Made by a program: the position numbers and the translations under genes | The notes under the pieces: generated by a model | The model's database searches: none | What the model was told of the DNA's origin: nothing | What the model saw: the letters and a program-made list of their open reading frames with translations, nothing else | Part shown: in pieces, positions 1 through 9,590 of the stretch | How positions within the stretch are numbered: position 1 is the first letter of the stretch | How the letters are laid out: each line of letters starts with the position of its first letter | NCBI RefSeq assembly: GCF_900188225.1 | Contig: NZ_FZOC01000002.1 | Location: 244,310 to 308,309, forward strand | Source: Humidesulfovibrio mexicanus | GTDB taxonomy: Bacteria > Desulfobacterota > Desulfovibrionia > Desulfovibrionales > Desulfovibrionaceae | DNA: 64,000 nt | Direction: 5' to 3'

Positions 1-67
1 GGCTTCGCGCCCCTGGACCCGCGTGAACGGGAAAGGGCGACGCTGCAGTATTCCCTTATTCGGGGTT

Positions 68-92
68 CCAAGGGGCCGGACAGGCCCCTTGG
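68..92. other. Perfect 10-bp hairpin near the window edge
   Basis: CCAAGGGGCC (68-77), a 5-base loop and GGCCCCTTGG (83-92) form a perfect stem just downstream of the minus-strand iron-sulfur gene. No T-tract follows on either strand, so it is only a terminator-like structure. The rest of 1-146 shows no convincing gene. Confidence 0.4.
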
Positions 93-146
93 CCGCCGGA
101 GGTGTACACTGGCAGACTGCCCGGCGCAGAAGAGGCCGGGTTGAGG

Positions 147-1112
147 TCAGCTTTTCCGCGTCGTGCAGCCGTTCAGCAGTTCATCCACGAGCAGGGGCAG
201 TGTGCGGGTGGCGTCGGGGATGAGGGAAAGCGCGCCCTTGGGGCATTTGTTGACGCAGGCGCCGCAGCCCATGCAGCGGGCGGTCTTGATTTGCAGGGTG
301 CGGTCGCGGGCCTTGAGCGCGCCGAACTGGCAGTATTGCACGCAGTTGCCGCAGCCCACGCAGGCATCCGCATCCACATGGACGAGGTAGCCTGAGGGCG
401 CGAGCATACCCACGCCGTTGCGTTGCGCGGCCATGGCGGCACAGCAGCAGGAGCAGCAGTTGCAGATGGCGTAGAAGCGTCCGAGGACGACATCCTTGAA
501 GAAGGCGTGGTGCACATGGCCGCGGGCGTTCTCGGCCTTGAGGATGTCCACGGCCTCGTCCGGGGTGACGCGGCGGGCGTGGCGCGTTTTGTGGTGGGCC
601 AGGACCATGGAGGCGAAGGGCTCGCCCACCACGAGGCATACGTCCATGGGCAGGCAGGGGTTCTCGCGCATGGCTCGGCAGGGGCAGTCGAAAACTACGA
701 TATGGTCCGGGTTCTTGAGCACGATATCGCGGGCCAAGGCGTAGGGAATGACGGTTTCCGGCTCGGTGACGGAGACCTCGCGGCCGATGGTGACGAGCCT
801 GGTGGCCTCGGCCGTGGGCATGACCTTGCCGTGGTAGGTGTCGGCGAAGCGGATGCCGATTTTGGTCCGCGCGGTCTTGCGGGCCTTGCGTCGGCGTTCC
901 ACGCGGGCGGGGAAGAGCCGGTCCAGCCAGCGGCTCCCCCTGGCCAGGAAGGTGACCAGGGGGTGCTCGCCGGAGAGGAGGCGTATGTAAGTGTAAGGCC
1001 AGCGCAGGTAGAGGTAGCCGTGGAGCCTCTTGGCCAGGCCCAGGCCCTGGGCGTCGGCTTCCTCGAGGAAGCGGCGGTCGGGCTCTTTGAGCAGCAGGCG
1101 CAGCGGGTTCAC
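147..1112 (-). CDS. Cysteine-rich 4Fe-4S ferredoxin-type protein
   Basis: A 321-residue cytoplasmic protein, probably an electron carrier or iron-sulfur oxidoreductase subunit; the partner is unknown. The C-terminus has two classic 4Fe-4S motifs, CVGCGNCVQYC (residues 251-261) and CMGCGACVNKC (280-290), each followed by a small-residue turn as in bacterial dicluster ferredoxins. The middle carries more cysteines: C143, C145, C153, C159 and a dense cluster at 218-224 (CNCCSCCC), which could bind a further metal centre. No signal peptide or clear membrane helix is seen. It lies 25 bp downstream of typA on the same strand, so co-transcription is likely. The cluster-binding role is firm; the function is not known. 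Confidence 0.8.
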   Translation of the reverse strand: MNPLRLLLKEPDRRFLEEADAQGLGLAKRLHGYLYLRWPYTYIRLLSGEHPLVTFLARGSRWLDRLFPARVERRRKARKTARTKIGIRFADTYHGKVMPTAEATRLVTIGREVSVTEPETVIPYALARDIVLKNPDHIVVFDCPCRAMRENPCLPMDVCLVVGEPFASMVLAHHKTRHARRVTPDEAVDILKAENARGHVHHAFFKDVVLGRFYAICNCCSCCCAAMAAQRNGVGMLAPSGYLVHVDADACVGCGNCVQYCQFGALKARDRTLQIKTARCMGCGACVNKCPKGALSLIPDATRTLPLLVDELLNGCTTRKS

Positions 1113-1137
1113 GGCGGTTTTCCTTGCGCCTATGGCG

Positions 1138-2985
<1,848 letters not shown>

Positions 2986-3131
2986 GCGGGGAAATTCCTT
3001 TGGGGGGCGTTGCGTGGTGTGACAAGCGTACAGGACGCGGAGGGCCGAAGCATGTCCGTTTGGCATCGGCCTGGTGACGTTTTTTTGGCGCTCGCTTTTT
3101 GGCGTTGGCGTGCGGTCGGTCCAGTGAATTG

Positions 3132-3162
3132 AAAAACCCCGTCCCGCAGGGGCGGGACGGGG
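3132..3162 (-). terminator. Intrinsic terminator of the RRM protein gene
   Basis: CCCCGTCCCG (3137-3146) pairs perfectly with CGGGACGGGG (3153-3162) around a 6-base loop. Read on the minus strand, the stem is followed by five T (AAAAA at 3132-3136 on the plus strand). It lies just downstream of the RRM gene. Confidence 0.85.
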
Positions 3163-3205
3163 CGGATGGTGCCGGGATGCGACTATGCCGGCGCTCTTCT
3201 GGCGT

Positions 3206-3475
3206 CTAGTAGTCGCGGCGGGGACGGGGCTGACGCTCCTGGGCCTCGTTGATGCGCAGGGCGCGTCCGCTGATTTCCTTGCCGTTCAGGGCGTCGATGG
3301 CCTGCTTGGCGGCGGCGTCGTCCATCTCAACGAAGCCGAAGCCGCGGAAACGGCCGGTTTCGCGGTCCATGATGAACTTCACGGAGATGACCTCGCCGTA
3401 CTGGCTGAAGAGGCTGTGGAGGTCGTCCTCGGAGGTGCTGAAGGGAATGTTGCCGACGTAGATGGACTTGGGCAT
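3206..3475 (-). CDS. Small RNA-binding protein with one RRM domain
   Basis: An 89-residue single RNA-recognition-motif protein. RNP2 is IYVGNI (residues 5-10) and RNP1 is RGFGFVEM (44-51). The beta-alpha-beta spacing is standard and the short tail is rich in Arg and Pro. Such bacterial RRM proteins bind RNA or single-stranded nucleic acid and are often cold-induced; the target here is unknown. It is transcribed alone, bounded by its own terminator. A candidate TTGACA -35 element lies about 120 bp upstream. Confidence 0.93.
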   Translation of the reverse strand: MPKSIYVGNIPFSTSEDDLHSLFSQYGEVISVKFIMDRETGRFRGFGFVEMDDAAAKQAIDALNGKEISGRALRINEAQERQPRPRRDY

Positions 3476-3790
3476 AAAAGTCTAAGCTCCTGAAATAATT
3501 CTAAAAGTTTGCATCGCTTCGTCGGATGGGACACGAGCCTCCACCCCTGGGCGACAATTGAGGTTCAGCTTTGAGCCGCATCTTCCGGGATGTCAAGCGA
3601 TAATTGTGGTTCGCTCTTTGCATAGCTTTTTCCGCACGATGCTTCTGCATGGATCGTCCCGCCCGATAGGGCACGGGGCGGTTCGCGTGCCTGTCCTGAG
3701 CGCGCATGGCGCCGCACGGCCAAGGAGAGCCGGGCCTGGACGGGAGCCCTGGGAGGGGAGACGTGAAACCACGTCCGCACGGAGGCTAGC
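3476..3790. promoter_or_regulatory. Divergent intergenic region, RRM gene / rlpA
   Basis: A 315-bp non-coding spacer between divergent genes. On the minus strand TTGACA (plus-strand 3591-3596) stands 16 bases before TCAAAG (3569-3574), a plausible sigma-70 promoter with a poor -10 for the RRM gene. This would leave a leader of roughly 90 bases, as in cold-shock type genes. No convincing promoter for rlpA was recognised. Confidence 0.4.
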
Positions 3791-4753
3791 ATGGAGTATT
3801 TGAGAGTTTGCATTGTGGCGGCATTGCTTTTGGCGCTCGCCGGTTGCGCCGGTATGCCCATGGGAGGCGCGCAGCGGGTGTATTCCGAGGCCCCGCGCCA
3901 ATCCGTCCGTCCGCAGCAGGCGGACAAGGCGGCCCCGCAGGTGGCCTACCGCGCCAGGGCAGGGGAGACGGACCCGAAGATCAAGCCTTATTCGGTCATG
4001 GGGAAGACCTATTGGCCGGTGCAGTCGGGCCTGGGCTTCCGGGAGGAAGGCTTTGCCTCCTGGTATGGCATAGACTTCCACGGCAAGAAGACCGCCACCG
4101 GCGAAGTGTATGACATGTTCAGCATCTCCGCCGCGCACAAGACCCTGCCGCTGGGCACCAAGGTCCGCGTGACCAACCTGGAGAACGGCCGCGAGCTTGA
4201 GTTGGTGGTCAATGATCGTGGCCCCTTTGTGGACGGCCGCATCATCGACCTCTCCTACGCCTCGGCCAGGCTGCTGGGCATGGCCGACAACGGCCTGGCC
4301 CGCGTGCGCGTGGAGGGCGTTGAGGAAAACCCGGTGCTGGCGCGCGCCAACGGCCAGCCTGTGGCCCTGGCCTCGGCCGAGACGGCAGTGCGCAGGAAGC
4401 CCAGCGTGGTGGAGAAGGATCTTTCCGATTCCCCCGCCGCGCAGCAACGGCCGCGCCGCAACGAGGCCCCGGCGGTGGCCGCGGCAAAGGCGCAGCCCGC
4501 CCTGGCCTCGGCCGACGGCGGCCGCTACAGCGTGCAGGTGGGCGCGTTCTCCCAGGACGAGAACGCCCGCAAGGTGAAGGACCGCCTTGTGCAGTCCGGA
4601 TTCCGGCAGGCCAACGTGGTGCGCGCGGTGCGCGGCGGCCGCGAGCTCTCCGTGGTGCAGGCGGGCAGCTTCGAGGCGCGCGAACAGGCCGAAGAGGTGT
4701 TGCGCGCGGTCCAGGGCGAGTTCCCGGCCAGCTTCATCAGCTCCGGGGCCTAG
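3791..4753 (+). CDS. rlpA: RlpA-like septal ring lipoprotein (DPBB + SPOR)
   Basis: A 320-residue lipoprotein of the RlpA family, which comprises lytic transglycosylases or peptidoglycan-binding proteins at the division septum. The N-terminus is a lipoprotein signal with lipobox LAGC, acylated cysteine C19. The double-psi beta-barrel covers about residues 88-180, beginning GFASWYG and including the conserved NDRGPF and DLS segments. A Pro/Ala-rich linker leads to a SPOR domain (about 243-318, starting YSVQVGAF) that binds denuded glycan strands. It stands alone between the divergent RRM gene and the ComFB-like gene. Confidence 0.92.
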   Translation: MEYLRVCIVAALLLALAGCAGMPMGGAQRVYSEAPRQSVRPQQADKAAPQVAYRARAGETDPKIKPYSVMGKTYWPVQSGLGFREEGFASWYGIDFHGKKTATGEVYDMFSISAAHKTLPLGTKVRVTNLENGRELELVVNDRGPFVDGRIIDLSYASARLLGMADNGLARVRVEGVEENPVLARANGQPVALASAETAVRRKPSVVEKDLSDSPAAQQRPRRNEAPAVAAAKAQPALASADGGRYSVQVGAFSQDENARKVKDRLVQSGFRQANVVRAVRGGRELSVVQAGSFEAREQAEEVLRAVQGEFPASFISSGA

Positions 4754-4779
4754 TGTTCCCTCGGCCCTGCGGACGTGGA

Positions 4780-4808
4780 GGGGCGTCGGCCAGTGCGGCC
4801 GACGTCCC
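4780..4808 (+). terminator. Stem-loop after rlpA, terminator-like
   Basis: GGGGCGTCGGCC and GGCCGACGTCCC form a 12-bp stem (one G-T pair) with a 5-base loop, 26 bp past the rlpA stop. There is no T-tract, so termination is uncertain. Confidence 0.4.
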
Positions 4809-4941
4809 GTTGCCCCCGGCTGGTGCGCTGTTGTGTGTCTTGCGCGGACGCGTCGCTTGAGGTATGCGCAGCTATGGGCGGGAACCCCTGCGTTGCGGGG
4901 CGGTTCGATCCGCCTCACCCTTTCGAACGGAGGTGCGCGGC

Positions 4942-5238
4942 ATGTCCCAGAAGGCCCTTGAGGTGAACGGCGTGCCCCTTGGCGGCATCCGCAACCGCAA
5001 CGAGGAACGGGTGGCCCGGCTCATGCCCATGGCCCTGGCCGAATTTCTGGACTACAAGCCAAGCTACCTGGACATCCAGGACATCTACGCCCTGACCCTG
5101 AACAACCTGCCGCCGCGCTACAAGCAGAGCGGCTCCATCGTCATCCGCGAGCCGGTGAGCGACGAGGAGATCCTGCGCGAACTGCGCCAAGCCATCGGCA
5201 AGGTGGAGCTGTCGCCCACGGAGAAGAACGCGGGCTAG
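4942..5238 (+). CDS. ComFB-family protein
   Basis: A 98-residue protein resembling the late-competence ComFB family. The evidence is the arrangement of a short helical start (ERVARLMPMALAEFL), a central D-I-x-A-L-T-LNNLPPRY segment typical of ComFB (ALNxLPPxY) and a helical end. The ComFB-type cysteines are absent. The family's role is poorly defined; some cyanobacterial members bind cyclic nucleotides. I start at 4942 because GGAGG lies 8 bases upstream; an upstream in-frame ATG at 4864 has no ribosome site. It is convergent with mazG, the stops overlapping by 4 bases. Confidence 0.7.
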   Translation: MSQKALEVNGVPLGGIRNRNEERVARLMPMALAEFLDYKPSYLDIQDIYALTLNNLPPRYKQSGSIVIREPVSDEEILRELRQAIGKVELSPTEKNAG

Positions 5239-6029
5239 CCCCGGCCTTCGGCCTTCACCTCGTCCCACAGGCGGTTCATCTCCGCCGGGGAAAGATCCGG
5301 GAACTCCTGCCCGCGCCCGCGGGCCAGCTCCTCCATGCGCCGGAAGCGCGCCAAAAATTTCAGGTTGGCGCGGTCCAGGGCCGCGTTGGCCTTGATCCCT
5401 TTTCTGCGGCCAAGCTCCACCAGGGTAAACAGCGCGTCGCCGTACTCCTCTTCCATGCGTTCGGCGTCGCCCTCGGCGCAGGCCGCGTCGAACTCGGCCA
5501 GTTCGGCCTCGAACTGCGCGCGCGCCGCCTGGTCGTCCTCCCAGGTGAATCCCGTGCGCGCCGCCTTGGAGTGGATGCGGTAGGCTTTCAAGAGCGGCGG
5601 CAGCCCCTCCGGCAGGGAACCGAAGACGCCCGCGGGGGCGTCAGCGTCCTTCTTTTCGCCGCGCTTGATGCGCTCCCAGTTGCGCAGCAGCTCTTCCTGG
5701 TTGGCGACCACCGTGTCGCCGTAGACGTGGGGATGCCTGCGGATCATCTTGGCGGCGTTTGTCTCCGCCACGTCGGAAAGGGTGTAGCGGCCCGCGCGGT
5801 CCTCCAAGGTGGCGATGAACAGGAGCAGGAACAGCACGTCGCCCAGTTCCTCGCACGATTCCACGGCGTCGCCGGATCGGATGGCCGACACCAGCTCGAA
5901 AGCCTCCTCGACCACGTAGTCGCAGAGGCTGAGCGGGGTCTGCTTGCGATCCCAGGGGCAGCCCCCTTCGCCCAGCAGGCGGTCGATGACGTTCTGGATC
6001 GTGGCGATGCTTGCGCAGTCCGGGTTCAC
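5235..6029 (-). CDS. mazG: Nucleoside triphosphate pyrophosphohydrolase MazG
   Basis: A 264-residue all-alpha NTP pyrophosphatase that hydrolyses (d)NTPs to NMPs and limits misincorporation or ppGpp-linked stress. Two tandem MazG repeats are visible. The first has GGCPWDRKQT, an EExxE helix (EEAFEL) and EELGDVL. The second has EEEYGDALF. The start is GTG at 6029: AGGAGA lies 8 bases upstream and homology begins immediately. The reading frame stays open upstream to 6425 but that part overlaps cvpA and reads as low-complexity Arg/Pro/Ser. It lies 52 bp downstream of cvpA on the same strand. Confidence 0.93.
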   Translation of the reverse strand: MNPDCASIATIQNVIDRLLGEGGCPWDRKQTPLSLCDYVVEEAFELVSAIRSGDAVESCEELGDVLFLLLFIATLEDRAGRYTLSDVAETNAAKMIRRHPHVYGDTVVANQEELLRNWERIKRGEKKDADAPAGVFGSLPEGLPPLLKAYRIHSKAARTGFTWEDDQAARAQFEAELAEFDAACAEGDAERMEEEYGDALFTLVELGRRKGIKANAALDRANLKFLARFRRMEELARGRGQEFPDLSPAEMNRLWDEVKAEGRG

Positions 6030-6081
6030 GGCCTGTCTCCTTGACGCGCGCGCGCCCGGTGTTCGCGGGGCGGCGGCGGGG

Positions 6082-6666
6082 CTAAATGGTGTGCTTGTCC
6101 TTGGCGTTCTTTTTCTGATCGCGCAAGATGGGTTTGCGCGAGGGAATGGGCGGCGGGGCCGGCTTGGGCAGGGCGAAGCCGCCCTCCTCCAAGGTCTCGC
6201 GGATGGGCTCCGGCGTGAAGTTGGCCAAAAGCACAAGGGCCGGGTCGGTCTTCTGGGCGAACACCGATTGCCGCACCACGCTGGTGCCGGGCAGCACGGC
6301 CTTGAGCAGCAGCAGCAGCACAAGGCCCAGGAGCAGTCCCTCCACCGCGCCGAAGGCGGCCCCGGCGGCCTTGTCCACCACGGTGAGCATGGCCACCTTG
6401 AGCACGTCCTGCAGGAAGCGCACAAGAAACCACAGGCCCACCAGGGTGCCGATGAAGGTGATGAGGTAGCTCAAGGCCAGCACGGTGCCCTGGTTGGCGA
6501 TGTAGACCTTGAGGTGCGGCACGAAGACGCCGTGCAGGTGCGAGGCGACGAAGAGCCCGATGAACACGGACGTCAGGGACACGGCCTCTTTGATGAGGCC
6601 GCGGTGGTAGCCCCGGAAGGCCACAAGCCCGATGATGGCGATGATGATGATGTCCAGGGAGTTCAT
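6082..6666 (-). CDS. cvpA: CvpA family inner-membrane protein
   Basis: A 194-residue inner-membrane protein. The N-terminus MNSLDIIIIAIIGLVAFRGYHRGLIKE is the family hallmark: a first helix then an RGxxRG turn. Three further hydrophobic helices end near residue 130, followed by a soluble Pro/Lys-rich tail to the C-terminus. The E. coli homologue is needed for colicin V export and for envelope stress tolerance, but its biochemical role is unclear. It is likely co-transcribed with mazG and divergent from rfbC. Confidence 0.85.
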   Translation of the reverse strand: MNSLDIIIIAIIGLVAFRGYHRGLIKEAVSLTSVFIGLFVASHLHGVFVPHLKVYIANQGTVLALSYLITFIGTLVGLWFLVRFLQDVLKVAMLTVVDKAAGAAFGAVEGLLLGLVLLLLLKAVLPGTSVVRQSVFAQKTDPALVLLANFTPEPIRETLEEGGFALPKPAPPPIPSRKPILRDQKKNAKDKHTI

Positions 6667-6873
6667 TGGCTTCGCCTCGCGTGTGCTCCTGGGGCGCGCG
6701 CGCCGCCCGCTGGGGCGACACCTAGCAGACCCGCGCCGGAAAGGGAAGCGTTGCGGCAGGATGCGGGGGGCGCTGTTGTGCTGGTTCGAAATATCAGGTA
6801 GGACACGGGGCTATCACATTCGGTGCGCGGGCGGCCTTGCTTCCGCCCGGCTGCTTTCGGGGGCGTTTTGACC

Positions 6874-7458
6874 ATGCGGCTGATCGAAACCGGTATCGCT
6901 GGGCTCCATTTGCTTGAGCCCAAGGTGTTCCGCGACGAGCGCGGTTTTTTTCTGGAGTCCTACAGCGCCGCCGCCTTTGAGGCCATCGGCGTCCGCACGC
7001 GCTTTGTGCAGGACAACCATGCGTATTCCGCAGGCGCGGGCGTGCTGCGCGGCCTGCATTTTCAGCTGCCGCCCTTTGACCAGGCCAAGCTGGTGTGGGT
7101 GACGCGCGGCCGTGTGCTGGACGTGGTGGTGGACCTGCGGCGCGGTTCGCCCACGTACGCCCGCCACTTCGCGGTGGAGCTTTCCGGGGAGAACATGTTG
7201 CGCCTGTTTGTGCCGCGCGGCTTCGCCCACGGCTATCTCACCCTCTCCCCGGAGGTCGAGTTCCTGTACAAGGTGGACGCCGCCTATGCTCCGCAGGCGG
7301 ATTCCGGCATCATCTGGAACGACCCGGACCTGGCCGTGGCCTGGCCCGTGGCCGCGCCCGTGCTCTCCGCAAAGGACCGCGCCCTGCCCGCATTCAAGGC
7401 CTTCACCTCGCCCTTCGTCTTTGATCCGGCCGCTCCGGAAGGTTCTCCCCGCGGCTGA
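6874..7458 (+). CDS. rfbC: dTDP-4-dehydrorhamnose 3,5-epimerase
   Basis: A 194-residue cupin epimerase that converts dTDP-4-keto-6-deoxy-D-glucose to the L-lyxo form in dTDP-L-rhamnose synthesis. Landmarks are FRDERGFFLESY, QDNHAYS, the catalytic-His segment LRGLHFQ, VDLRRGSPTY, the VPRGFAHGYLTLS block and YAPQADSGIIWNDPDLAVAWP. The start is set at ATG 6874, where homology begins (MRLIETGIAGL); an in-frame start 17 codons upstream lacks similarity. It sits 14 bp before manC, so the two probably form an envelope-polysaccharide unit. The other dTDP-rhamnose genes are not in the window. Confidence 0.93.
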   Translation: MRLIETGIAGLHLLEPKVFRDERGFFLESYSAAAFEAIGVRTRFVQDNHAYSAGAGVLRGLHFQLPPFDQAKLVWVTRGRVLDVVVDLRRGSPTYARHFAVELSGENMLRLFVPRGFAHGYLTLSPEVEFLYKVDAAYAPQADSGIIWNDPDLAVAWPVAAPVLSAKDRALPAFKAFTSPFVFDPAAPEGSPRG

Positions 7459-7472
7459 AACCCGGAGGTTCC

Positions 7473-8921
7473 ATGCCCAAGTCCCGCACGTCCCGCACGG
7501 CCGAGCCCGCCAAGCACGCCATCATCCTTGCCGGCGGTTCGGGCACGCGGCTGTGGCCGCTTTCGCGCAACCTGTTCCCCAAGCAACTGCTGGCCTTAAG
7601 CGGCGAGGAAACCCTGTTGCAGCAGACCGTGCGCCGCGTGCTCACGGCTTTTGCGCCGCAGAACATCTGGGTGGTCACCAACGAGGAGCACATGTTCGAG
7701 GTGCGCAGCCAGCTCAAGCGGCTGGATCCCGCGCTCGACTCCCGCGTGCTGGCCGAGCCCCTTGCCCGCAACACGCTGCCCGCCGTGCTTCTTGGCCTGG
7801 ACCGGGTGCTGGCGGCCACGGGCGGCGAGGACTCCAAGGCTGCTGTGGCGGTGTTTCCCTCCGATCATTTACTGGAAGACCTGCAAGGATTCCGCGATTC
7901 CCTGGACCGGGCCATGGAGCTCGCCGCGCAGGGGCGTTTCGTCACCTTCGGCGTTGTGCCGCGCAAGCCGGAGACCGGCTACGGCTACATTGCCCGGGGC
8001 GAGAGCCTGGGAGACAGGGCGTGGTCCGTGGAGCGCTTCATCGAAAAACCCCGGTTGGAAAAAGCGCTTGAGTTCCTGAAAAGCGGCCGCCACTACTGGA
8101 ACAGCGGCGTGTTCGTGTTCCGGCCTTGTGACTTTTTGGACGCAGTGGCGCGGCACGCACCGGAATTCTGGCCCTGGTGGACGAACAGGGAGCAACTGCC
8201 GCTTTCGCAAGGCTACGGCGGGCTGCCCAATCTTTCCGTGGACTACGGCATTGCCGAGAAGATCGACAACATCGCCGTGGTGGAGGCCCGCTTCGAGTGG
8301 GACGACCTGGGCAATTGGGAGGCAATTTACCGCCTGGGCAAGAAGGACGAAAACGGCAACGTAATCCAGGGCGATGTGCTGGCCCTGGACTGCCGCGACT
8401 GCCTGCTCATCTCCAAGGGGGGCAAGCTCGCGGCGGTCGGCCTCGCCAACATGATCATGATCCAGACCCGCGACGCCACGCTCACCTGCCCGCTCACCGA
8501 CGTGCAGCGCGTGAAGGAGGTCGTGGCCCTGCTGAAAAGCCAGGGCAGCCAGCTGGTGGAGAGCCACATGACCGTGAAGCGGCCCTGGGGCAGCTACTCC
8601 GTGCTGGAGGAAGGTCCGCATTATAAAATCAAGCGCATAGAGGTGTTGCCCGGGGCGCGCCTGTCGCTGCAGATGCACCACCACAGGAGCGAGCACTGGG
8701 TCGTGGTCTCTGGCACGGCGCTGGTGGAGATCGGCGGGGAGGAACGGCTCCTCGTGGAGAATCAGGCCGTGGACATCGCCAAGGCCACCACGCACCGCCT
8801 GGCGAATCCGGGCAAGGTGGCGCTGGAGATCATCGAGATCCAGAGTGGACCGTATTTGGAAGAGGATGATATCGTACGCTTTGACGATGTGTATGGGCGG
8901 GTGAAACGGAAGGACTCGTGA
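7473..8921 (+). CDS. manC: Mannose-1-phosphate guanylyltransferase / mannose-6-phosphate isomerase
   Basis: A 482-residue bifunctional type II enzyme making GDP-mannose and interconverting mannose-6-P and fructose-6-P. The N-terminal nucleotidyltransferase has the signature ILAGGSGTRLWPLSR with FPKQL (residues about 14-38), FPSDH, and FIEKP. The C-terminal cupin isomerase domain begins near residue 365 with KRPWGSY and has QMHHHRSEHW metal ligands. Length is typical for ManC/AlgA/CpsB. It supplies GDP-mannose for surface polysaccharide, with rfbC upstream. The qrc promoter starts immediately after its stop. Confidence 0.95.
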   Translation: MPKSRTSRTAEPAKHAIILAGGSGTRLWPLSRNLFPKQLLALSGEETLLQQTVRRVLTAFAPQNIWVVTNEEHMFEVRSQLKRLDPALDSRVLAEPLARNTLPAVLLGLDRVLAATGGEDSKAAVAVFPSDHLLEDLQGFRDSLDRAMELAAQGRFVTFGVVPRKPETGYGYIARGESLGDRAWSVERFIEKPRLEKALEFLKSGRHYWNSGVFVFRPCDFLDAVARHAPEFWPWWTNREQLPLSQGYGGLPNLSVDYGIAEKIDNIAVVEARFEWDDLGNWEAIYRLGKKDENGNVIQGDVLALDCRDCLLISKGGKLAAVGLANMIMIQTRDATLTCPLTDVQRVKEVVALLKSQGSQLVESHMTVKRPWGSYSVLEEGPHYKIKRIEVLPGARLSLQMHHHRSEHWVVVSGTALVEIGGEERLLVENQAVDIAKATTHRLANPGKVALEIIEIQSGPYLEEDDIVRFDDVYGRVKRKDS

Positions 8922-8937
8922 ATTTTTTCCTAAGCCC

Positions 8938-8967
8938 TTGACACGCAAGACGTGCATCCTTTATGAA
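8938..8967 (+). promoter_or_regulatory. Sigma-70 promoter of the qrc operon
   Basis: A consensus -35 TTGACA (8938-8943) is followed after 18 bases by TATGAA (8962-8967) as -10, predicting transcription from about 8974. An in-frame ATG of the qrcA frame (8963) lies inside the -10, so translation cannot start there on this transcript; this supports the start at 9026. Confidence 0.7.
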
Positions 8968-9025
8968 AACGCAGTTTTCCGTGGCGAAGTTTGACCAGAA
9001 ACTACAGGAGCGATGGGGCGAGGTT

Positions 9026-9574
9026 ATGGAGGAAAAGAAACAGTGCAAGGGGTGTGGGGGGGCGTTGCCCTTCGTGGTCGGCTTCGTGGCCGCAGTGATC
9101 GCGGGCTGGGTTCTGTTTCCTGACTTGATCTACAGCAAGAAGACGCAGCCCATCCGCTTCAGCCACAAGGTGCACCAGGAGCAGGGCATGGACTGCGCGA
9201 GCTGCCACAGCTTCCGTGAGGACGGCTCGTACGCGGGCATTCCCACCAACGAGAAGTGCATGGAGTGCCACGCGGACGTGGTGGGCAGCGACCCGGACGA
9301 GGCGAAGTACGTGGAGCAGTATGCCAAGACGGGCAAGGAAGTGCCCTGGCTCATTTACCAGTACCAGCCCGACAACGTGATTTTCAGCCACAAGGCGCAC
9401 GAGTCTTTCGAGTGTACCTCCTGCCACCCCGACATGGGCAAGAATGACACTCCGCCGGTCTACTACCAAAACAGGCTGTCCGGGTACAGCAAGCAGACCA
9501 TGAAGATGTGGCAGTGCGAGCGCTGCCATGCCGAGAACGGCGTCAGCAACGCCTGTCACGTCTGCCACAAGTAA
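9026..9574 (+). CDS. qrcA: QrcA, membrane-anchored multiheme cytochrome c of the quinone reductase complex
   Basis: A 182-residue cytochrome subunit that accepts electrons from periplasmic type I cytochrome c3 and passes them through Qrc to menaquinone. After a short N-terminus containing CKGCGG, one membrane helix (about residues 13-31) anchors a periplasmic domain. Five CxxCH heme motifs are visible: CASCH, CMECH, CTSCH, CERCH and CHVCH. The D. vulgaris subunit is described as hexaheme, so a sixth site would be non-canonical here. Start choice: ATG 9026, because the promoter -10 covers the earlier in-frame ATG. It is the first gene of qrcABCD, with qrcB 16 bp later. Confidence 0.93.
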   Translation: MEEKKQCKGCGGALPFVVGFVAAVIAGWVLFPDLIYSKKTQPIRFSHKVHQEQGMDCASCHSFREDGSYAGIPTNEKCMECHADVVGSDPDEAKYVEQYAKTGKEVPWLIYQYQPDNVIFSHKAHESFECTSCHPDMGKNDTPPVYYQNRLSGYSKQTMKMWQCERCHAENGVSNACHVCHK

Positions 9575-9590
9575 AAGAGGGGTGCGTAAG

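Noticed and set aside
6030-6425. N-terminal extension of MazG
   Set aside because: It overlaps cvpA in another frame and reads as Arg/Ser/Pro-rich noise; the GTG at 6029 has a ribosome site and begins at the homologous region.
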